Shown here: piece after piece, positions 27,787-37,101 of the stretch
Numbering within the stretch: position 1 is the stretch's first letter
Layout of the letters: each line of letters starts with the position of its first letter
NCBI RefSeq assembly: GCF_001571265.1
Contig: NZ_BCTL01000007.1
Location: forward strand, 1 to 64,000
Direction: 5' to 3'
From: Cedecea neteri NBRC 105707 = ATCC 33855
GTDB taxonomy: Bacteria; Pseudomonadota; Gammaproteobacteria; Enterobacterales; Enterobacteriaceae
DNA: 64,000 nucleotides
Made by a program: the position numbers and the translations under genes
The notes under the pieces: generated by a model
What the model saw: only the letters and a program-made list of their open reading frames with translations
The model's database searches: none
Told to the model about the DNA's origin: nothing

Positions 27787-29097
27787 ATGTCAAAACAGCA
27801 CGCCAGACCTCTTAATCGCCAGGATTATAAAACCCTGACGCTTGCTGCCCTCGGTGGCGCCCTCGAATTCTACGATTTCATCATTTTCGTCTTCTTTGCG
27901 GCAGTACTGGGAGAGCTGTTCTTCCCGGCCAACATCCCGGAGTGGCTGCGCCAGGTGCAAACATTCGCTATTTTTGCGGCGGGTTATCTTGTGCGTCCGC
28001 TGGGCGGGGTTGTAATGGCACACTTTGGCGATCTGGTCGGCCGCAAAAAGATGTTTACCCTTAGCATCCTGCTGATGGCGGTGCCGACGCTGGCCATTGG
28101 CCTGTTGCCAACATATGCCTCGTTAGGCATTGCGGCTCCGTTGCTGTTATTGCTGATGCGCATCCTTCAGGGCGCGGCAATTGGGGGAGAAGTCCCCGGA
28201 GCCTGGGTATTTGTTTCCGAACATGTTCCTGAGAAGCGCATCGGTATTGCCTGCGGTATCTTAACGATGGGGCTTACCGTCGGCATTCTGTTGGGATCCG
28301 TGGTAGCAACCATTATTAATACTTCCATGACCCAGCAGGCGATTCATGACGGCGGCTGGCGCATTCCTTTCTTCCTTGGCGGAATTTTTGGCCTGGTGGC
28401 GATGTACCTTCGCCGCTGGCTGCGTGAAACGCCGATCTTTCTCGAAATGCAGCAGCGTAAAGCGCTGGCCGAGGAGCTACCGCTTAAGTCGGTGGTCGTT
28501 GGGCATAAAAAAGCGGTGGTCGTTTCTATGCTGCTGACCTGGCTGCTCTCTGCCTGCATCGTGGTGGTGATTTTGATGTCGCCGATCTGGCTGCAAAAAC
28601 AGCATGGGATTGCTCCTGCCTTAACGCTGCAGGCAAACAGTATTGCCACTATTATGCTGTGCGTGGGCTGTCTGCTGGCAGGGCTGTCGGCTGATCGCTT
28701 TGGCGCGGGGAAGACCTTTACCGTCGGCAGCGTCCTGCTCGCTATCTGTAGCTGGATTTTTTATCACCTGAGTGGGACTCATCCGGAACATCTCTTCTTG
28801 CTCTATGGCCTGGTCGGGCTGAGCGTGGGCGTGGTTGGCGCGGTGCCGTTTGTTATGGTACGTGCGTTCCCGGCGCAGGTGCGTTTTACCGGCATATCGT
28901 TCTCTTACAATCTGTCGTATGCCATTTTCGGCGGCCTGACGCCAATTGCGGTGACCATGCTGATGGGCGTTTCGCCAATGGCACCGGCCTGGTACGTGCT
29001 GGCGCTGGCTATCGTGGGATTAGTGATGGGGATTTGGCTGAGAAAGGATATTCATCATCAGGATAAGATAGAAGAAGGGGCACTTACGTCGTCCTGA
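27787..29097 (+). CDS. MFS transporter of the metabolite:proton symporter (MHS) type
   Basis: The 436-residue protein has twelve predicted membrane helices. MHS/ProP-like features are the opening LGGALEFYDFIIFVFFAAVLG, the loop 2-3 motif GDLVGRKKMFTLSILLMAVPT, the motif RILQGAAIGGEVPGAWVFVSEH and a periplasmic side loop after helix 1. ProP, ShiA, KgtP and CitA are relatives; the substrate here is unknown. E. coli has no gene at this place between mog and satP, so it is an insertion relative to E. coli. The preceding leader has TATAGT (27719-27724) as a possible -10. A terminator follows. Confidence 0.88.
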   Translation: MSKQHARPLNRQDYKTLTLAALGGALEFYDFIIFVFFAAVLGELFFPANIPEWLRQVQTFAIFAAGYLVRPLGGVVMAHFGDLVGRKKMFTLSILLMAVPTLAIGLLPTYASLGIAAPLLLLLMRILQGAAIGGEVPGAWVFVSEHVPEKRIGIACGILTMGLTVGILLGSVVATIINTSMTQQAIHDGGWRIPFFLGGIFGLVAMYLRRWLRETPIFLEMQQRKALAEELPLKSVVVGHKKAVVVSMLLTWLLSACIVVVILMSPIWLQKQHGIAPALTLQANSIATIMLCVGCLLAGLSADRFGAGKTFTVGSVLLAICSWIFYHLSGTHPEHLFLLYGLVGLSVGVVGAVPFVMVRAFPAQVRFTGISFSYNLSYAIFGGLTPIAVTMLMGVSPMAPAWYVLALAIVGLVMGIWLRKDIHHQDKIEEGALTSS

Positions 29098-29102
29098 ATA
29101 AA

Positions 29103-29130
29103 AAAACGCGGAGCAGGGCTCCGCGTTTTA
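29103..29130. terminator. Terminator between the MFS gene and satP
   Basis: CGCGGAG (29107-29113) / CTCCGCG (29119-29125) flanked by AAAAAA and TTTT. It serves both converging genes. Confidence 0.88.
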
Positions 29131-29148
29131 GTTTCCGCTAAAGGAAGA

Positions 29149-29715
29149 TTAGTGCTTTTCACCGATTGGCAGCACGGTGCGGCCAAACTGCTCGTTCAGC
29201 ACTTCACCCATTGCCAGGTAGATAGCGCTTGCGCCACAAACCAGGCCAATCCAGCCCGCAACCTTCACGATAGCTTCGTTATCTGCCAGGTGGCCAATCG
29301 CCAGCAGGGCAAACAGCACGGTCAGGCTGGCAAACACGAACTGCAGCATACGTGGTGCTTTCAGGGTGCCGAAGAACATGAACAGCGTGAATACGCCCCA
29401 CAGGCCCAGGTACGCGCCAAGGAAGTGGCCGTTGGCCGCATCGCTCAGGCCCATCTTAGGCATCAGCAGAATCGCCACCAGCGTCAGCCAGAAAGAGCCG
29501 TAAGAGGTGAAGGCGGTTAAACCGAAAGTGTTCCCTTTTTTAAACTCCAGCAAGCCCGCGAAGATTTGCGCGATCCCACCGTAGAAAATCCCCATCGCGA
29601 GGATAGTAACGTCAAAACCAAAAATACCTGCGTTATGCAGGTTGAGCAAAATGGTGGTCATGCCGAAGCCCATTAAGCCCAGGGGAGCTGGATTAGCCAA
29701 CTTAATGTTGCCCAT
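29149..29715 (-). CDS. satP: Acetate/succinate:proton symporter SatP
   Basis: SatP is an inner-membrane acetate uptake permease of the AceTr (YaaH/GPR1/FUN34) family that also takes succinate. The 188-residue protein has six membrane segments and the signature NPAPLGLMGFGMTT at the N-terminus. Length equals that of E. coli YaaH. It is divergent from dnaK across a 297-base control region. Confidence 0.97.
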   Translation of the reverse strand: MGNIKLANPAPLGLMGFGMTTILLNLHNAGIFGFDVTILAMGIFYGGIAQIFAGLLEFKKGNTFGLTAFTSYGSFWLTLVAILLMPKMGLSDAANGHFLGAYLGLWGVFTLFMFFGTLKAPRMLQFVFASLTVLFALLAIGHLADNEAIVKVAGWIGLVCGASAIYLAMGEVLNEQFGRTVLPIGEKH

Positions 29716-29864
29716 AGTTCCTCTGAAAAATTCATTTGAAATGTAGTGTTAATTAACGCCCTGCAGCCGGGAGTCCGGTTGCGGGCGCGGCATAATAATC
29801 AGGCAGCACGTCGCCGTCTATGATCTGAGCGGGGGGAAAGCGGAAAATTTTTTTTCACCTGCCC

Positions 29865-29892
29865 CTTGATGGCAAGCGTTGTGACCCCATCT
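29865..29892 (+). promoter_or_regulatory. Heat-shock (sigma-32) promoter of dnaK
   Basis: CTTGATG (29865-29871) and CCCCATCT (29885-29892), spaced by 13 bases, match the sigma-32 elements CTTGAAA and CCCCATNT. This is the expected P1-type promoter of dnaKJ, about 120 bases before the start codon. Confidence 0.85.
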
Positions 29893-30012
29893 TGTATGCA
29901 ACCGCAGTTGGCGGACCTGAAAAAAAACGCTTCGGGCAGTTGAAACAGACGCTTTTGCCCGCATAACAGGTTCACAACCACATGATGACGAATTTTTAGT
30001 GGAGACGTTTAG

Positions 30013-31935
30013 ATGGGTAAAATTATTGGTATCGACCTGGGGACAACCAACTCTTGTGTCGCGATTATGGATGGTACAACTGCTCGTGTGCTGGAGAACG
30101 CCGAGGGCGACCGCACCACGCCTTCTATCATTGCTTACACGCAGGACGGCGAAATCCTGGTAGGTCAGCCGGCTAAACGTCAGGCAGTGACTAACCCGCA
30201 AAACACTCTGTTTGCGATCAAACGCCTGATTGGCCGTCGCTTCCAGGACGAAGAAGTGCAGCGTGATGAAGCCATCATGCCTTACAAAATCATCGGCGCT
30301 GACAACGGCGACGCATGGATTGACGTAAAAGGTCAGAAAATGGCACCGCCGCAGATCTCTGCAGAAGTGCTGAAGAAAATGAAGAAAACCGCTGAAGATT
30401 ACCTGGGTGAGCCGGTAACCGAAGCTGTTATCACCGTACCTGCATACTTCAACGATGCTCAGCGTCAGGCAACCAAAGACGCCGGCCGTATCGCGGGTCT
30501 GGAAGTTAAGCGTATCATCAACGAACCAACCGCAGCCGCGCTGGCTTACGGTCTGGATAAAGAAGTTGGCAACCGTACTATCGCGGTTTACGACCTCGGT
30601 GGTGGTACCTTCGATATCTCTATTATCGAAATTGATGAAGTTGACGGCGAAAAAACCTTCGAAGTTCTGGCAACCAACGGTGATACCCACCTGGGTGGTG
30701 AAGACTTCGACAGCCGCATGATCAACTACCTCGTTGACGAGTTTAAGAAAGATCAGGGCATTGACCTGCGTAACGATCCGCTGGCCATGCAGCGCCTGAA
30801 AGAAGCGGCAGAAAAAGCGAAAATCGAGCTTTCTTCTGCGCAGCAGACCGACGTAAACCTGCCGTACATCACTGCAGACGCGACCGGTCCAAAACACATG
30901 AACATCAAAGTGACTCGTGCGAAACTGGAATCCTTGGTCGAAGACCTGGTGAACCGTTCTATCGAGCCGCTGAAAGTTGCCCTGCAGGATGCTGGCCTGT
31001 CCGTTTCCGATATCCAGGACGTTATCCTGGTCGGTGGTCAGACTCGTATGCCAATGGTGCAGAAAAAAGTTGCTGAGTTCTTCGGTAAAGAGCCGCGTAA
31101 AGACGTTAACCCGGACGAAGCTGTTGCTATCGGTGCAGCGGTTCAGGGTGGTGTTCTGACGGGTGAAGTGAAAGACGTACTGCTGCTGGACGTTACCCCT
31201 CTGTCTCTGGGTATCGAAACCATGGGCGGCGTAATGACTGCACTCATCAACAAAAACACCACGATCCCGACTAAGCACAGCCAGGTGTTCTCTACCGCTG
31301 AAGATAACCAGTCTGCGGTAACCATCCACGTGATTCAGGGTGAGCGTAAACGCGCATCCGATAACAAATCACTGGGTCAGTTCAACCTGGACGGGATCAG
31401 CGCGGCACCGCGCGGTATGCCACAGATCGAAGTCACCTTCGACATCGATGCTGACGGTATCCTGCACGTTTCCGCAAAAGACAAAAACAGCGGTAAAGAG
31501 CAGAAGATCACCATCAAGGCATCTTCTGGTCTGAACGAAGAAGAAATCCAGAAAATGGTTCGTGATGCAGAAGCTAACGCCGAAGCTGACCGTAAGTTCG
31601 AAGAGCTGGTTCAGACCCGCAACCAGGGTGACCATCTGCTGCACAGCACCCGTAAGCAGGTTGAAGAAGCAGGCGACAAACTGCCGGCTGACGACAAAAC
31701 TGCTATCGAGTCTGCGCTGACCGCGCTGGAAGCGTCTCTGAAAGGCGAAGACAAAGCGGATATCGAAGCCAAAATCCAGGCACTGGCTGAAGTTTCCCAG
31801 AAGCTGATGGAACTGGCTCAGCAGCAGCACGCTGAACAGCAGGCTGGCAATGCCGCAGATGCAGGCCACGCCAACGCCGGCAAAGACGACGATGTTGTTG
31901 ATGCCGAGTTCGAAGAAGTTAAAGATAAAAAATAA
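30013..31935 (+). CDS. dnaK: Molecular chaperone DnaK (Hsp70)
   Basis: DnaK binds exposed hydrophobic segments of clients in an ATP-driven cycle with DnaJ and GrpE, and with DnaJ restrains sigma-32. The 640 residues hold the actin-like ATPase ([12 protein letters not shown] at 4-15, [42 protein letters not shown]), the linker [13 protein letters not shown], the substrate domain and a lid ending in the acidic EEVKDKK tail. Codon use indicates high expression. It is followed by dnaJ after 84 bases containing a large hairpin. Confidence 0.98.
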   Translation: MGKIIGIDLGTTNSCVAIMDGTTARVLENAEGDRTTPSIIAYTQDGEILVGQPAKRQAVTNPQNTLFAIKRLIGRRFQDEEVQRDEAIMPYKIIGADNGDAWIDVKGQKMAPPQISAEVLKKMKKTAEDYLGEPVTEAVITVPAYFNDAQRQATKDAGRIAGLEVKRIINEPTAAALAYGLDKEVGNRTIAVYDLGGGTFDISIIEIDEVDGEKTFEVLATNGDTHLGGEDFDSRMINYLVDEFKKDQGIDLRNDPLAMQRLKEAAEKAKIELSSAQQTDVNLPYITADATGPKHMNIKVTRAKLESLVEDLVNRSIEPLKVALQDAGLSVSDIQDVILVGGQTRMPMVQKKVAEFFGKEPRKDVNPDEAVAIGAAVQGGVLTGEVKDVLLLDVTPLSLGIETMGGVMTALINKNTTIPTKHSQVFSTAEDNQSAVTIHVIQGERKRASDNKSLGQFNLDGISAAPRGMPQIEVTFDIDADGILHVSAKDKNSGKEQKITIKASSGLNEEEIQKMVRDAEANAEADRKFEELVQTRNQGDHLLHSTRKQVEEAGDKLPADDKTAIESALTALEASLKGEDKADIEAKIQALAEVSQKLMELAQQQHAEQQAGNAADAGHANAGKDDDVVDAEFEEVKDKK

Positions 31936-31961
31936 TCGCCCTGATGCAGGGTAATTAACCG

Positions 31962-31993
31962 GCACGGGCGCGGAGTTTACTCCACGCCCGTGC
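31962..31993 (+). promoter_or_regulatory. Long hairpin in the dnaK-dnaJ intercistronic region
   Basis: GCACGGGCG-c-GGAGT, loop TT, ACTCC-a-CGCCCGTGC: 14 pairs with one mismatch. There is no T tract, so it is not a simple terminator; it more likely stabilises the dnaK message or lowers dnaJ expression. A similar hairpin exists at the same place in E. coli. Confidence 0.7.
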
Positions 31994-32019
31994 TCGTATG
32001 TTAAGGGCAGAATAAAGAG

Positions 32020-33153
32020 ATGGCGAAGAGAGACTATTACGAGGTTTTAGGCGTTCCGAAGTCAGCGGAAGAGCGTGAAATCAAAAAGGCTTACAAGCGC
32101 CTGGCGATGAAGTTCCATCCGGACCGTAACCAGGGCGATAAAGAGGCCGAGGCGAAGTTCAAAGAGATCAAAGAAGCCTACGAAATCCTTACCGACGATC
32201 AAAAACGTGCGGCCTACGATCAGTATGGCCACGCTGCGTTTGAGCAGGGCGGTATGGGTGGCGGCGGTGGCTTTGGCGGCGGCGGTGCGGACTTCAGCGA
32301 TATCTTTGGCGACGTATTTGGCGACATTTTTGGTGGCGGACGCCGTCAACGTGCGTCTCGTGGTGCAGACCTGCGCTACAACATGGACTTAACGCTTGAA
32401 GAAGCGGTTCGTGGCGTCACCAAAGAGATCCGTATCCCGACCCTGGAAGAGTGTGACGTTTGCCACGGCAGCGGCGCGAAAAAAGGTTCTTCTCCGCAGA
32501 CCTGTCCAACCTGTCACGGACAGGGCCAGGTGCAGATGCGTCAGGGCTTCTTCACCGTGCAGCAAAGCTGCCCGCATTGTCAGGGCCGCGGCACCATCAT
32601 TAAAGATCCGTGCAACAGCTGTCATGGTCACGGTCGCGTAGAGAAAACCAAAACGCTGTCGGTGAAAATCCCGGCTGGCGTGGATACCGGCGACCGTATT
32701 CGTCTGTCGGGCGAAGGCGAAGCGGGTGAACACGGTGCACCATCAGGCGATCTGTACGTTCAGGTTCAGGTGAAACAGCACCCAATCTTCGAACGTGAAG
32801 GCAATAATCTGTACTGCGAAGTACCGATCAACTTTGCGATGGCTGCGCTGGGTGGGGAAATTGAAGTCCCAACGCTGGACGGTCGAGTTAACTTGAAGGT
32901 CCCTGGCGAAACGCAAACCGGCAAGCTGTTCAGAATGCGTGGTAAAGGCGTTAAGTCCGTACGCGGCGGTGCGCAGGGCGATCTGCTGTGCCGTGTGGTT
33001 GTCGAGACGCCGGTTAGCCTGAACGAAAAGCAGAAAAAGCTGCTGCGTGACCTGGAAGAGAGCTTCGGCGGCCCAACCGGGGCAAACAACAGCCCGCGCT
33101 CGAAGAGCTTCTTCGACGGCGTGAAGAAATTCTTTGACGATTTGACCCGCTAA
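32020..33153 (+). CDS. dnaJ: Co-chaperone DnaJ (Hsp40)
   Basis: DnaJ delivers clients to DnaK and stimulates its ATPase. The 377-residue type I Hsp40 shows the J domain (HPD at 33-35), a Gly/Phe-rich linker (about 75-110), the zinc-binding region with four CxxCxGxG repeats ([32 protein letters not shown]), and the C-terminal substrate domains. It is cotranscribed with dnaK. Confidence 0.98.
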   Translation: MAKRDYYEVLGVPKSAEEREIKKAYKRLAMKFHPDRNQGDKEAEAKFKEIKEAYEILTDDQKRAAYDQYGHAAFEQGGMGGGGGFGGGGADFSDIFGDVFGDIFGGGRRQRASRGADLRYNMDLTLEEAVRGVTKEIRIPTLEECDVCHGSGAKKGSSPQTCPTCHGQGQVQMRQGFFTVQQSCPHCQGRGTIIKDPCNSCHGHGRVEKTKTLSVKIPAGVDTGDRIRLSGEGEAGEHGAPSGDLYVQVQVKQHPIFEREGNNLYCEVPINFAMAALGGEIEVPTLDGRVNLKVPGETQTGKLFRMRGKGVKSVRGGAQGDLLCRVVVETPVSLNEKQKKLLRDLEESFGGPTGANNSPRSKSFFDGVKKFFDDLTR

Positions 33154-33178
33154 TTTCTTCCGGCTGCAAGACCGCAAA

Positions 33179-33212
33179 AACCTGAACTGCTTCATTCGGT
33201 TCAGGTTTTTTT
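33179..33212 (+). terminator. Terminator of dnaKJ
   Basis: AACCTGAAC (33179-33187) / GTTCAGGTT (33199-33207) followed by a run of T. Confidence 0.9.
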
Positions 33213-33349
33213 ATGCCTCTTTATATCGATCGGTTTTTTCGATCGTTACTTGCAATATAAGCTGTTTTTAACGATGTGTCATTATCGCTATGCTGGCTAC
33301 CCTATTAGTGTTCAGGATGAATACGCTACTTAGAGAGTTGGGTGAAATA

Positions 33350-34522
33350 ATGACTAAAAATCTGCAACGCTTTTTTCAGAATGATGCCGCTGGCGGTATT
33401 TTTTTGATTGTTGCCGCCGTGCTGGCGATGCTGCTGGCGAATATGGGAGCAACCAGCGCCGGCTACGAGGCGTTTCTTGCCACACCTGTTGAAGTAAGAA
33501 TTGGGCCGCTGGATATCAGTAAAAATCTGCTGCTGTGGGTGAATGACGCCCTGATGGCGATTTTCTTCCTGATGATTGGCCTTGAGGTGAAGCGGGAAAT
33601 GGTTATTGGCTCACTGGCCGATCGCCGTCAGGCTTCGTTTCCGGTCATTGCCGCGCTGGGCGGGATGGTTGTGCCGGCTCTGCTTTACCTGGTTTTCAAC
33701 TATGCTGATCCTGTCACGCGTGAAGGCTGGGCTATCCCGGCGGCAACGGATATCGCCTTTGCTTTGGGGATCCTGGCGTTGCTGGGCAACCGGGTTCCGC
33801 TGGCGTTGAAGGTCTTTCTGATGGCATTGGCCATTATCGATGACCTTGGAGCGATCGTGATTATCGCGCTGTTTTATACCCACGATCTCTCGATGATGTC
33901 GTTGGGCGTTGCGGCGGCGGCCATCGTTGTCCTGGCGTTGTTAAACCTGTTCAACGTGCGTCGTACAGGCGTTTACATCCTGGTCGGCATTATACTTTGG
34001 ACGGCGGTATTAAAATCAGGCGTGCACGCCACGCTTGCGGGAGTCATTATTGGCTTCTTCATCCCGCTAAAAGAGCAGAAAGGGCGCTCGCCTGCTCAGG
34101 AGCTGGAGCATGTGCTACACCCCTGGGTTGCTTTCCTGATCCTGCCGCTGTTTGCCTTTGCCAACGCCGGGGTTTCGCTCAACGGGGTGACGCTGGAGGG
34201 GCTGACGTCTCTGCTACCGCTCGGCATTATTTCCGGACTGTTTATCGGCAAGCCGCTGGGCATTAGCCTGTTCTGCTGGCTGGCGCTCAAGTTGAAGCTT
34301 GCCTCGCTGCCGGAGGGCACAAGCTTCAGGGATATTATGGCGGTGGGCGTGCTGTGCGGCATTGGTTTTACGATGTCTATTTTTATCGCCTCGCTGGCAT
34401 TTGGCGACGTGGATGCGGAGCTTATTACCTGGGCGAAGCTGGGGATTTTGTTGGGATCGTTACTTTCTGCGGTCGTAGGTTTTGCCATGCTAAAAGCACG
34501 GTTGCCTAAGGCTGCTTCATGA
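33350..34522 (+). CDS. nhaA: Sodium/proton antiporter NhaA
   Basis: NhaA exchanges external protons for internal sodium at alkaline pH or high salt. The 390-residue protein (E. coli 388) has twelve membrane segments, and the ion-site aspartates appear in [16 protein letters not shown]; the helix IV region [15 protein letters not shown] is intact. ATG 33350 ([12 protein letters not shown]) is the family start; the longer open frame from 33290 adds an unconserved N-terminus. In E. coli hokC and an IS lie between dnaJ and nhaA; here they are absent. Confidence 0.97.
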   Translation: MTKNLQRFFQNDAAGGIFLIVAAVLAMLLANMGATSAGYEAFLATPVEVRIGPLDISKNLLLWVNDALMAIFFLMIGLEVKREMVIGSLADRRQASFPVIAALGGMVVPALLYLVFNYADPVTREGWAIPAATDIAFALGILALLGNRVPLALKVFLMALAIIDDLGAIVIIALFYTHDLSMMSLGVAAAAIVVLALLNLFNVRRTGVYILVGIILWTAVLKSGVHATLAGVIIGFFIPLKEQKGRSPAQELEHVLHPWVAFLILPLFAFANAGVSLNGVTLEGLTSLLPLGIISGLFIGKPLGISLFCWLALKLKLASLPEGTSFRDIMAVGVLCGIGFTMSIFIASLAFGDVDAELITWAKLGILLGSLLSAVVGFAMLKARLPKAAS

Positions 34523-34588
34523 CGGTACTGGCTGCCGGGTCATCATCAGATGACCCGATAATGGATTAACTCTCAGGGAGTGAAGGGC

Positions 34589-35482
34589 ATGTCCCATATC
34601 AATTACAATCATCTTTATTATTTCTGGCACGTGTGCAAAGAGGGGTCAGTCGTCGGTGCCGCTGAGGCTCTGTTCCTGACCCCGCAAACCATCACCGGGC
34701 AGATTAAAGCGCTTGAAGAACGCCTGCAAGGGAAGCTTTTCCGCCGTCAGGGCAGGGGACTAGTCCCTTCGGAGCTGGGGCAACTGGTGTTCCGCTACGC
34801 CGACAGAATGTTTACCCTGAGCCAGGAAATGCTGGATATCGTTAACTACCGTAAAGAGGCCAATATCCTGTTTGATGTTGGCGTCGCGGATGCGTTGTCC
34901 AAACGCTTGGTCAGCGGCGTGCTGGACGCCGCGGTCGTTGGGGATGAGCAAATTCACCTGCGCTGTTTTGAGTCCACCCATGAAATGCTGCTCGAACAGC
35001 TGAGCCAGCATAAGCTGGATATGATCATTTCGGACTGCCCGATTGATTCGACTCAGCAAGAAGGGCTGTTTTCGGTGAAGCTCGGCGAGTGCGGTATCAG
35101 CTTCTGGTGTAAAGGGCCTGCGCCGGAGCAATCTTTCCCCGCCTGCCTTGAAACTCGCCGTCTGCTTATTCCTGGACGCCGCTCCATGCTCGGGCGCAAG
35201 CTTCTCAACTGGATTAACATCCAGGGTCTGAAGATTGAGATTTTGGGCGAGTTTGATGATGCTGCATTGATGAAAGCGTTTGGTGCAGCGCATAACGCTA
35301 TCTTTGTTGCTCCGACGCTGTACGCGCAGGACATCTACAGCGATGACAACATCGTCGAGATTGGCAGAATGGATAACGTGCTGGAGGAGTACCACGCCAT
35401 TTTTGCTGAGCGTATGATTCAGCATCCTGCCGTGCAGCGCATCTGCAGCAAGGATTATTCGGCGCTCTTCAAAGTTGACTGA
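34589..35482 (+). CDS. nhaR: LysR-type activator of nhaA, NhaR
   Basis: NhaR activates nhaA in response to sodium, and in E. coli also pgaABCD and osmC. The 297 residues contain the LysR helix-turn-helix ([23 protein letters not shown]) and a well-conserved effector domain ([49 protein letters not shown]). ATG 34589 gives the family start [13 protein letters not shown]; a GTG three codons earlier is possible. It lies 66 bases after nhaA and probably shares its transcript. Confidence 0.96.
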   Translation: MSHINYNHLYYFWHVCKEGSVVGAAEALFLTPQTITGQIKALEERLQGKLFRRQGRGLVPSELGQLVFRYADRMFTLSQEMLDIVNYRKEANILFDVGVADALSKRLVSGVLDAAVVGDEQIHLRCFESTHEMLLEQLSQHKLDMIISDCPIDSTQQEGLFSVKLGECGISFWCKGPAPEQSFPACLETRRLLIPGRRSMLGRKLLNWINIQGLKIEILGEFDDAALMKAFGAAHNAIFVAPTLYAQDIYSDDNIVEIGRMDNVLEEYHAIFAERMIQHPAVQRICSKDYSALFKVD

Positions 35483-35493
35483 ATGACAGGTAT

Positions 35494-35521
35494 AAAAAAA
35501 CCGGCGTTAGCCGGTTTTTTT
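35494..35521. terminator. Bidirectional terminator between nhaR and rpsT
   Basis: CCGGC-gtta-GCCGG flanked by seven A and seven T; it serves both converging genes. Confidence 0.88.
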
Positions 35522-35546
35522 ATCAAAGCTCACAGCAAAAAGGCGA

Positions 35547-36136
<590 letters not shown>

Positions 36137-37069
36137 ATGAAGCTGATACGCGGTATACATAATCTGCGCCGGGAGCACCACGGGTGTGTACTCACCATCG
36201 GTAATTTCGACGGCGTACATCGTGGCCACCAGGCGCTATTAAAGGGTCTGTGCGAAGAGGGGCGTGCGCGCAACCTTCCGGTAATGGTCATGATTTTTGA
36301 GCCTCAGCCGCTCGAATTGTTTGCACCAGATAAAGCCCCGGCCCGGCTGACTCGCCTGCGAGAAAAGCTGCACTATTTGGCCGAGTGTGGCGTGGACTAC
36401 GTTCTGTGCGTGCGTTTTGACCGCAGATTCGCCGCGTTGAGTGCACAAAACTTTGTCAGCGATCTTCTGGTTGACCGCCTCGGGGTGAAATTCCTCGCGG
36501 TAGGTGATGATTTCCGCTTTGGCGCTGGTCGTCAGGGGGATTTCTTGTTATTACAGAAGGCTGGCCGCGAATACGGTTTTGATATTACCAGCACTCAAAC
36601 GTTTTGTGACGACGGGGTACGTATCAGCAGTACCGCGGTGCGTCAGGCGCTGGCTGCTGATGACCTGCAGCAGGCCGAAAACCTGTTGGGGCATCCGTTC
36701 ATGATCTCCGGCCGCGTCGTGCATGGGGATGAACTGGGCCGCACCATTGGCTTCCCGACGGCAAACCTACCGCTGCGCCGCCATGTTTCCCCGGTAAAAG
36801 GGGTTTACGCGGTTGAAGTCTCAGGCCTGGGTGAAAAGCCGATTGCCGGCGTGGCAAATATTGGCACCCGCCCTACGGTGGCGGGAATACGCCAGCAGCT
36901 TGAAGTCCATTTATTGGACGTTGTAATGGACCTTTATGGTCGCCATATAGAAGTAGTGCTGCGTAAAAAGATACGTAATGAGCAGCGATTTGCTTCACTC
37001 GATGAGCTGAAGGCGCAAATCGCCAGAGATGTGGTGTCAGCCCGAGAATTTTTTGAGTCAAATGCCTGA
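36137..37069 (+). CDS. ribF: Bifunctional riboflavin kinase / FAD synthetase RibF
   Basis: RibF phosphorylates riboflavin to FMN and adenylylates FMN to FAD. The 310 residues have an N-terminal nucleotidyl-transferase domain (IGNFDGVHRGHQALL; the HRGH is the HxGH motif) and a C-terminal kinase domain (GRVVHGDELGRTIGFPTANLP, GVYAV, NIGTRPTV). It heads the ribF-ileS-lspA-fkpB-ispH cluster. Confidence 0.97.
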   Translation: MKLIRGIHNLRREHHGCVLTIGNFDGVHRGHQALLKGLCEEGRARNLPVMVMIFEPQPLELFAPDKAPARLTRLREKLHYLAECGVDYVLCVRFDRRFAALSAQNFVSDLLVDRLGVKFLAVGDDFRFGAGRQGDFLLLQKAGREYGFDITSTQTFCDDGVRISSTAVRQALAADDLQQAENLLGHPFMISGRVVHGDELGRTIGFPTANLPLRRHVSPVKGVYAVEVSGLGEKPIAGVANIGTRPTVAGIRQQLEVHLLDVVMDLYGRHIEVVLRKKIRNEQRFASLDELKAQIARDVVSAREFFESNA

Positions 37070-37101
37070 AAGGCTAACCGAAATACGGAACCGAGAATCT
37101 A

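Noticed and set aside
29818-31329. 503-codon open frame antisense to dnaK
   Set aside because: dnaK is unmistakable on the other strand. The long antisense frame comes from the strong codon bias of a highly expressed gene, a known artefact for dnaK.
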